Source of the DNA: Actinomycetota bacterium
Lineage (GTDB): Bacteria > Actinomycetota > Actinomycetes > Mycobacteriales > Micromonosporaceae
Reading direction: 5' to 3'
Assembly (NCBI GenBank): GCA_005885115.1
Contig: VAXX01000259.1
Span: 1 to 11,341, forward strand
DNA length: 11,341 nucleotides
This document shows positions 6,601 to 11,341 of the stretch, one piece after another. Made by a program: the position numbers and the translations under genes. How positions within the stretch are numbered: the first letter of the stretch is position 1; every line of letters starts with the position of its first letter. The notes beneath the pieces are model-generated. The model did no database searches, was not told the origin of the DNA, and saw only the letters and a list, made by a program, of their open reading frames with translations.

Positions 6601-8173
6601 CGACCGTCAGGTACGACGACGAGGCCACCGAATACTGCTGCGCGCTGATCGAAGCCAGCCGTACCGTGGAGAAGAACGACGGCCCCTGGGCGCTGCAGGT
6701 GCTACCGGCCGCGCAGATCAGATCGAACGGTACGTCCGGCAACCCGTAGTCGACGTGGTCCAGGTGACTGTCCCGGACGTACGAGCTCATCTTCGCGCCC
6801 TTGTTCTGCGCGTAGTAGTTCGCGTCCTGGCGATAGTAGTACGCCATCGCATTGCCGTGGATGTCCTTGACATAGTCGAGGTTCCACCGGTAGGCCATCG
6901 TGCACACCGACGAGGTGAACCCGGCCGTGTTGTAGCACGGGTCACCCGGGTGCGCCGAATACACCGGCTCGGAGTCCACCGAGTTCGTCGTCGCCTTACC
7001 CGACACCCACCCCGGCAACTCGTTGCGCCCGAACTGGTACACCGTCCCCGACCGCTCGGTGACCGTCCAGTAGTCCGTGTTGTATGTCCCGGAACCGTTC
7101 CCCGAGTTCGTGACGTGGGTGACCACCTCACCGCTGTCACTCTGTGGCTTCCACATGGACCTGCCCGAGTCCCACACGAGCGAGGTCGAGGAGCCGTTCA
7201 ACGACAGCGTCAGAACCGGGCCGTTGTAGCACTGGTCCGAGGTCGCCACCGGCGAGGCACTGCCCTCCGGGCTGTCCGAACATGCCACGAAGGACTGCTC
7301 GACGTATGACGAGGGCGTCGACCACCCGTCACCCGCCCACGACGACTGGGCCTGCGTCGACGCGGTCTTCCCGTCCACGTCCGACGAGTCGTACACCATC
7401 GCCGTTCGGGGCATCAACGGGGACGCCGCGGGCGGTATCAGGATCGGGTAGGTGTAGTTGAAGCCGCCGGTGCTCCCCCCGGCGGTCCAGGAGCCCAGCG
7501 GCGAGAGGCTGGTCGCCGCGTAGGATCCGGCGGACCCGCCCTCCTGGCCGGGATCGCTGGTTGCCGCCAGTACCATCGGCGTCGCCGTCGTCATCGGCGA
7601 GGCGGAGGCGGCCCGTGGCGCCACGACGCCGGGATTGATCTGCGCGGAAACCGTCTTCGCTGTGGTGTCGTTGGACCCGAAGTTGCCCCCGAATGCCTGG
7701 GCGAACGCGGAGTAGTCGAGGCCCACGCGGACCGGGCCGGTGCCCGAGCCGATCGGCGTGACGGTGAACAGGACGCCCTTCACGCCGGCCGTGACGGCGG
7801 ACGCCTGGTCCAGGACGGCGACGTCCAGACCGGGCGGCCCGCTGTAGCGACCCCGCGCCTCGACGACGGGCCGGGCCCAGACCGGTGTGCCGGTCGCCTT
7901 CACCGGTGCCGCCGACGCGGCGGACAGATGGAGCGAGGCGATCCCGGCGCTTGGCAGCGTCGTGGCTTTCGGCGCGTAGGCGGAGGCGGGCTGGTTGGCC
8001 GCCTTGGTGAAGTGTGACGGTATCCGCTTCACAGCGCTCACCGCCGGGCCCGGGTCCGGCGCCGGTGGCGGCGTCGAGGGCCGCGCCAGTGCCGGTACAC
8101 CGCCGAGCAGAGCGCCGGCCAACAGACCGGCGACGAGCCCGGCAACGGCAACTGTTCCCTGTCGCGGATACAT
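3659..8173 (-). CDS. Secreted RHS/YD-repeat protein, N-terminal part (frameshifted)
   Basis: 1504-aa product as it stands; about 2042 aa if the frameshift at its 3' end is repaired. The frame is open to 8548, but ATG 8173 is chosen because it starts a clear Sec signal peptide (Arg4, hydrophobic AVAGLVAGLLAGALLGG, AxA cleavage after residue 30) behind a GAGCGAGGG ribosome site. Then follow a proline-rich linker (31-45) and an N-terminal region containing TYPILIPPAASPLMPRTAMV and SSWAGDGWS (about 241-284), the entry motif of actinobacterial secreted RHS proteins. A beta-rich shell region comes next. YD repeats fill roughly residues 965-1490 (for example YDGIGRVTASYDGDGNR, YDALGRVTSV, YDGLGRVVVD, YDGNGNLVQS, YDAWGRVSQE). 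It would form the RHS cocoon around the C-terminal toxin. Its first 58 codons and ribosome site are duplicated inside the divergent gene. If the frameshift is real, this product lacks the core and toxin. Confidence 0.9.
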   Translation of the reverse strand: MYPRQGTVAVAGLVAGLLAGALLGGVPALARPSTPPPAPDPGPAVSAVKRIPSHFTKAANQPASAYAPKATTLPSAGIASLHLSAASAAPVKATGTPVWARPVVEARGRYSGPPGLDVAVLDQASAVTAGVKGVLFTVTPIGSGTGPVRVGLDYSAFAQAFGGNFGSNDTTAKTVSAQINPGVVAPRAASASPMTTATPMVLAATSDPGQEGGSAGSYAATSLSPLGSWTAGGSTGGFNYTYPILIPPAASPLMPRTAMVYDSSDVDGKTASTQAQSSWAGDGWSTPSSYVEQSFVACSDSPEGSASPVATSDQCYNGPVLTLSLNGSSTSLVWDSGRSMWKPQSDSGEVVTHVTNSGNGSGTYNTDYWTVTERSGTVYQFGRNELPGWVSGKATTNSVDSEPVYSAHPGDPCYNTAGFTSSVCTMAYRWNLDYVKDIHGNAMAYYYRQDANYYAQNKGAKMSSYVRDSHLDHVDYGLPDVPFDLICAAGSTCSAQGPSFFSTVRLASISAQQYSVASSSYLTVDSYALSQSFPATGDGTSPTLWLDSVTRTGSGTTGGGSTTPVTLPAVTFGKVQLQNRVDSVTDGLPPFYRYRIASIATETGSVISPTYTLVNPCTAPVTITPSANTSSCYPVSWTPPGYTAPFTDWFNKYVVSKVTATDPTGGAPATATSYVYRDHGAAWHYDDNEVVQAKYRTYGQFRGYSDVITLTGDGANDPQAKSETVYYQGMSRDNNSTVANLTDSAGGVHEDLDQLSGRALETTTYLGNGGPVDHSTITSYWVSGPTATRNRNGLPALTANWVAPAETYSRQALTDGGAITWRYSETDTTYDATVTDVNLGLVLNTYSHTVPADTAYDRCTTTTYAAANPAANLVGLPGEVETDSVACGGFTEGTPASVPAGSNRLTAPATVNRPGQVVTDARTFYDDPTFATTYPQPSAPSKGDVTMVRKASDWSGGGFTYQTTARSTYDGIGRVTASYDGDGNRTGTAYTMNAVGLTTATAVTNALNQTTTTTVDPQRGTTLTATDPNSVVTTHQYDALGRVTSVWLNSRSTSVAANYTYSYQVSNTGTTSVTTNRLTDASAYRSTITIYDGQLRVRQTQATTPVSTTSRLVTDTFYDSRGWVRAKYTNWYDANNLPSTTLVAASGAIPMQDFYTYDGLGRVVVDTSEDSGVAKSTTTTVYNGDRTTTVPPAGGVTRAVLTDPLGRMTELDEYTTAPTVSTPANTFTGTWSVSGGTTTATRYGYDGHGKQNTVTDAQNSTWTSTYNLLGEVTAKADPDAGTSALVYDGNGNLVQSTDSRGRTTSTTYDPLNRKTATYAAPTGGQSSANQMTSWVYDNGNAVAGVTNAVGHLTTQTAYWGGAAYTTQYRAFNVFGESLGETVTIPSATEGTALGISYAFSHVYTATNGLLLKDIYPAAGGLPSETVLHSYTSDDLPNGTGMYAQQTAYDAWGRVSQETIGASPNEATITNLYDAHTGRLTEQLTTNQILTTPTRVDDESYVLHV

Positions 8174-8194
8174 CGCACCCTCGCTCCGTCGCAC
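7999..8194. repeat. 196-bp direct repeat, copy 1 (start region of the RHS gene)
   Basis: Matches 9513-9708 base for base at a constant offset of 1514, with one difference (T at 8028, C at 9542) and no gaps. On the minus strand it spans the 21 nt before the RHS start (ribosome site), the ATG and codons 1-58, including the full signal peptide and linker. The single difference changes codon 49 from AAG (Lys) to AGG (Arg). This copy fits its gene and is likely the donor or original. Confidence 0.95.
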
Positions 8195-8629
8195 AGACAC
8201 ACCCCGATACGGCGGCAGCCCGGTAGGCGCTCCCCGTGGCCGAAACTCTGTCACGAACCCTGGCCGCTGTGTGGGGCACGAGGTCATTTCGGATGATCCC
8301 GGCGGGCCGGAGAAACGGGTCAGCGGGCATCGATACGGACACCATCGGGGTGGTCCCGGCGCGGTCGCCGAGAATCTGGCCGAGGTGGGCGAACACGGTG
8401 GTACGCGTTCCCCGTCGGGTGCACCCCTCGCACGGTTCGAACGATCTTCGCGGCCCCGCTGCGAGATCTCGGACCGATAACGATTGGTGCGTGAAAACCA
8501 GCAGGATTCGCCCAAAGATCGATCGATGCGGTCGAGTCGACCGGGCACCTGCCCCCCACGATTCCGGGTCGGCTGTTTTCCTGTGACCGACCTAACCGGT
8601 ACCGGTTACTCACCTGAAAGCGGGGGAAG
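8174..8629. promoter_or_regulatory. 456-bp intergenic region between divergent large secreted-protein genes
   Basis: Separates the RHS gene (start 8173, minus) from the DNRLRE/FG-GAP gene (start 8630, plus), so it must carry both promoters. I cannot fix -35/-10 boxes with confidence. Visible structures are a 16-bp perfect palindrome (8593-8608) near the plus-strand start and two shorter 10-bp palindromes, CGAGATCTCG (8462-8471) and ATCGATCGAT (8518-8527). The minus-strand frame is open through much of the region but its translation is arginine-rich and lacks a ribosome site, so it is not treated as coding. Confidence 0.6.
8593..8608. promoter_or_regulatory. 16-bp perfect palindrome, candidate operator
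   Basis: TAACCGGTACCGGTTA is its own reverse complement, centred 8600/8601, and ends 21 nt before the ATG at 8630. It lies in the leader or promoter of the plus-strand gene and could bind a dimeric regulator or form a hairpin next to the ribosome site. No regulator gene is in the window. Confidence 0.4.
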
Positions 8630-11341
8630 ATGCGTACATTCGTACGCCGTCTACGTGATGCCTGTGTGGCGGTCACCGCTGTGACGACCGTGGTCGTCAC
8701 GAGCGCTACCGGCGCCTGGTCCGCGGCACCGGCACATACACCAACCGCCCCGACGACACCCACCACGAACACCCCAGTGCTGACCGCGACGCAGGCCCAG
8801 GCCCAGGCGAGGGCGACCGGAAAGGCGGTACCGGTCGACGGGGCCACCACCGCGACCGACACCCTGGTCGCCAACCCGAACGGTACGTTCACCCGCACCC
8901 GGTCGGCGGTAGCCGTGCGCAAGCGGGTCGGCTCGTCCTGGGCCGGGTTGGACGCGACATTGCGGCGCAACGCCGACGGCAGCATCTCCCCCACCGTCAC
9001 GACCGCTGGTCTGACCCTGTCCGGCGGCGGAGGAGGCCCGCTCGCGACCATGACCAGCGGCGGTCGCTCGCTCGCGCTGTCGTTGCCGATGACCCTGCCC
9101 GCACCGACCCTGTCCGGTCCGACCGCCACGTACCCGTCGGTGCTGCCCGCCGTGGACCTTCAGGTGAACGCGGACGTGCAGGGCGGCTTCAGCGAGGTCC
9201 TCGTCATACACACGGCGGCCGCCGCCGCGAACCCGGCGCTGACCACGCTGACGCTTGCCGCCAAGGCGGACGGAGTGACCCTGTCGGCCGACGCGACGGG
9301 GAACATCACGGCGAACGACCGCTTCGGTCGGGCGGTGTTCACGGCAGTGGCGCCGACGATGTGGGACTCGGCGAAAGCGGCCCCGTCGGTGACCGCGACC
9401 GACGTCGACGGTACGGTGCTCGACGCGCACACCAGCCGACCGGTCGCCTCCGGCCCGGTCGGTCCCGGGGAGGCGGCACACGTGGCGGGTGTCGCCGCCA
9501 CCGCCACGTCGACCGCCTTGGTGAAGTGTGACGGTATCCGCCTCACAGCGCTCACCGCCGGGCCCGGGTCCGGCGCCGGTGGCGGCGTCGAGGGCCGCGC
9601 CAGTGCCGGTACACCGCCGAGCAGAGCGCCGGCCAACAGACCGGCGACGAGCCCGGCAACGGCAACTGTTCCCTGTCGCGGATACATCGCACCCTCGCTC
9701 CGTCGCACGGCACAGCTGAACCTGACCAACGTGTACTCGTACTCCTGCTCGGCCCGTACCGTCGAGGTGTATGCGCCCGGTACCACGCTCTCGTCGGGCA
9801 ACGCGACCTGGAACTCGTGGTCCGGGGTGAACCTGGGCGCCCGGGTCGACGCGGTGTCCGCCGCGCACGGATACAACTCCTCGTGCCCGGCGGCCGGCAT
9901 CGGGTTCAACGTGACCTCGGCGATCTCAGCGGACGTGTCGTCGGGCAAGTCGACGCAGACGTTCCTGTTCCAGGCCTCGAACGAGTCCACCGACGTGTAC
10001 GGGTGGAAGGAGTTCGCGTCCCCGAACCAGTCGGGTAAGCCGACCCTGTCCATCACGTACAACCACCCGCCGAACCAGCCCACCGGACTCACCACCTCAC
10101 CGGCGACGTCCTGCAACGCCAACCCGCCCAGCACGGTCGGCGACGGCACGGTCTCGCTGTACGCACCGGTGTCCGACCGGGACGGCGGCAACCTCGGTGT
10201 GGGCTTCCAGCTCACCCAGACCGCCACGGGTACGGTGGTCGCCTCCTCCGACCCCAACACGCTGACCTACCCGTCGGGACAGACCGCCGTACTCGTCGTA
10301 CCGGAATCCACCCTCAAAACCGTGGCGGGTACCACCATCACCCAGTTCAGCTGGAAGGTACAGGTCACCGACTTCATCGCCGGGCCGGTCTGGTCGACCA
10401 CCTGTACGTTCAACTTCGACCCGACCCGCACCGGGCAGCCGAACGTCGCCAAGCCGGCCACGACGATCACCATGCACCAGCCGGCGACGTTCACGGTCAC
10501 CAAGCCGGTCACCGGCACGGTACCGGTCAACTACATGTACCAGCTCAACGGTGAGGCCGAGGCGACCGTACCCGCCGACGCGGGCGGCAACGCCACCATC
10601 ACGCTCACGCCCGACCGGTTCACCAACGTCCTGACCGTCACCAGCCTCTCGCCGGGCGGCAACATCGGCGACACCGCACAGCTGGTCTTCAACGCCACCC
10701 CGGGTGCCACGGTGCAGGCGGACCAGGACCTGACCGGGGACAACGTGCCGGACCTGCTGTCGGTCGGCGCCGTGTACGGACTGCCGTCCGGGCTGTGGCT
10801 GGCCCGGGGTCAACCCAACACCGGGCAGGTCATCGCGGCGGCCGCGAACATCGGCGCCAACGGAAACAACATCGGTGTCCCGGGACAGCCTCCCGACAAC
10901 AGCCCGCGCGACTTCGACACCTCGCAGGTCATCTCCGGGCGCTTCACCGGTACCACGCTGCAGGACGTGCTGGTTTACTACCCGGGCGGTGCCAACGCCG
11001 GCGGTGGGGTGATCCTCAACGGCAACGGCGACGGTTCGGTGCTGCAGGCGCAGTACAACAACAACGCCGACCCGATCAGCTCCGGAGTCTTCACCGACGG
11101 TCTGGGCAACAACCCGCTCCAGATCGTCAACGCCGGCAACGGTTCCGGCCAGAACCTCGGGTACCCCGATCTGATCGGGCTCGCCGGCAGCTCCGCGACC
11201 GGGTACTACCTGAACTACTTCCCCAACGGAGACCAGGTCGGCGGGTACGGTGCGGTCGACTCACTCACCACCCTGACCCCCGACCAGGACATGAACTGGA
11301 ACAACTGGACCATCGTCGCCTGCCAGGTGGCCGGCTCGACC
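8630..11341 (+). CDS. Large secreted DNRLRE/FG-GAP-like protein, chimeric, runs off the window end
   Basis: 904 codons with no stop before the edge, so partial at the 3' end. Start ATG 8630 follows a purine-rich GGGGGAAG that is unusually close; MRTFVRRLRDACVAVTAV then WSAAPA gives a plausible Sec signal peptide. Order of parts: a Thr/Pro-rich linker (to about 60); a beta region with the AVRKRVGSSWAGLDATLRR and TYPSVLPAVDLQVNADVQGG motifs (about 95-250), typical of actinobacterial secreted proteins found near RHS genes; foreign segment 295-360 (see the repeat); then AQLNLTNVYSYSCSA to LSITYNHPPNQP (361-485), the C-terminal half of a DNRLRE-type beta domain. Fn3/Ig-like segments follow, and from about 698 FG-GAP-like repeats (ADQDLTGDNVPDLLSVG). 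Such proteins are surface or wall associated and often accompany RHS toxins. Residues 295-360 read the antisense of the RHS signal region and do not fit the fold, so the protein may be damaged. Confidence 0.8.
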   Translation, partial: MRTFVRRLRDACVAVTAVTTVVVTSATGAWSAAPAHTPTAPTTPTTNTPVLTATQAQAQARATGKAVPVDGATTATDTLVANPNGTFTRTRSAVAVRKRVGSSWAGLDATLRRNADGSISPTVTTAGLTLSGGGGGPLATMTSGGRSLALSLPMTLPAPTLSGPTATYPSVLPAVDLQVNADVQGGFSEVLVIHTAAAAANPALTTLTLAAKADGVTLSADATGNITANDRFGRAVFTAVAPTMWDSAKAAPSVTATDVDGTVLDAHTSRPVASGPVGPGEAAHVAGVAATATSTALVKCDGIRLTALTAGPGSGAGGGVEGRASAGTPPSRAPANRPATSPATATVPCRGYIAPSLRRTAQLNLTNVYSYSCSARTVEVYAPGTTLSSGNATWNSWSGVNLGARVDAVSAAHGYNSSCPAAGIGFNVTSAISADVSSGKSTQTFLFQASNESTDVYGWKEFASPNQSGKPTLSITYNHPPNQPTGLTTSPATSCNANPPSTVGDGTVSLYAPVSDRDGGNLGVGFQLTQTATGTVVASSDPNTLTYPSGQTAVLVVPESTLKTVAGTTITQFSWKVQVTDFIAGPVWSTTCTFNFDPTRTGQPNVAKPATTITMHQPATFTVTKPVTGTVPVNYMYQLNGEAEATVPADAGGNATITLTPDRFTNVLTVTSLSPGGNIGDTAQLVFNATPGATVQADQDLTGDNVPDLLSVGAVYGLPSGLWLARGQPNTGQVIAAAANIGANGNNIGVPGQPPDNSPRDFDTSQVISGRFTGTTLQDVLVYYPGGANAGGGVILNGNGDGSVLQAQYNNNADPISSGVFTDGLGNNPLQIVNAGNGSGQNLGYPDLIGLAGSSATGYYLNYFPNGDQVGGYGAVDSLTTLTPDQDMNWNNWTIVACQVAGST
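9513..9708. repeat. 196-bp direct repeat, copy 2 (inserted in the plus-strand gene)
   Basis: Second copy of 7999-8194, with a C at 9542 instead of T. Homology ends sharply: beyond the shared CC at the left and GCAC at the right, the flanks differ. No terminal inverted repeats and no clear target-site duplication are visible, so it does not look like a mobile element. In the plus-strand gene it stays open as codons about 295-360. Because 196 is not a multiple of three, the flanks stay in frame only if bases were also lost or replaced. On the minus strand it carries an intact ribosome site, ATG (9687) and signal peptide. Confidence 0.95.

Noticed and set aside
5069..7309. 746-codon open frame on the plus strand, antisense to the RHS gene
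   Set aside because: Its translation is extremely Arg/Val-rich with no domain, which is the usual shadow of a GC-rich minus-strand gene. The minus frame has clear YD repeats.
8174..8548. Minus-strand frame open upstream of the RHS ATG, giving a 125-residue N-terminal extension
   Set aside because: The extension would bury the clear signal peptide, is Arg/Ser/Pro-rich, and lacks a ribosome site; ATG 8173 has one.
7999..9708. Template/variable repeat pair of a diversity-generating retroelement
   Set aside because: Only one mismatch in 196 bases, not concentrated at adenines, and no reverse transcriptase in the window. The copied part is a signal peptide, not a ligand-binding C-terminus.
9513..9708. 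Small insertion sequence or MITE
   Set aside because: No terminal inverted repeats, no convincing target-site duplication, and the sequence is the coding start of the neighbouring RHS gene.
10097..10813. 238-codon minus-strand open frame in the FG-GAP-like gene
   Set aside because: Gly/Arg/Val-rich shadow; the plus frame shows coherent beta-domain sequence and FG-GAP-like motifs.

Overview
The window reads as chromosomal DNA from a high-GC, codon-biased actinomycete. The secreted YD-repeat protein style, the GTG/ATG starts with GGAGG-type ribosome sites and the third-position GC are consistent with Micromonosporaceae or relatives. That placement is inference; no rRNA or marker gene is present. 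No tRNA, rRNA, CRISPR array, integrase or transposase was found.

Layout. Positions 1-352 hold no convincing gene, only a strong 12-bp inverted repeat (79-119). A minus-strand gene (353-1078) encodes a 241-aa protein that resembles SMI1/KNR4 (SUKH)-type immunity proteins. Divergent from it is a short plus-strand NTF2-like/DUF4440-type gene (1256-1561), preceded by a near-perfect 25-bp palindrome abutting a TATGAT -10 box; its protein seems to lack about 20 internal residues. Next comes a minus-strand module: a very large secreted RHS/YD-repeat polymorphic toxin (8173 down to 2038) followed at once by a small 133-aa gene (2035-1634) placed where its cognate immunity gene would sit. The RHS gene is split by a frameshift at about 3659-3676, leaving a 1504-aa N-terminal part and a C-terminal part with the RHS core and toxin tip.

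Upstream of the RHS gene is a 456-bp intergenic region. Divergent from it on the plus strand is a large secreted DNRLRE-like/FG-GAP-like protein gene that starts at 8630 and runs off the window end.

The most unusual feature is a 196-bp direct repeat (7999-8194 and 9513-9708, 195/196 identical by eye). The first copy is the ribosome site, start codon and signal-peptide region of the RHS gene. The second lies inside the divergent plus-strand gene, where it is read in antisense as about 66 in-frame residues and appears to replace the N-terminal half of a wall-associated beta domain. Gene-conversion-like transfer, illegitimate recombination and misassembly are all possible. Together with the RHS frameshift and the trimmed NTF2 gene, it makes the locus look actively rearranging.
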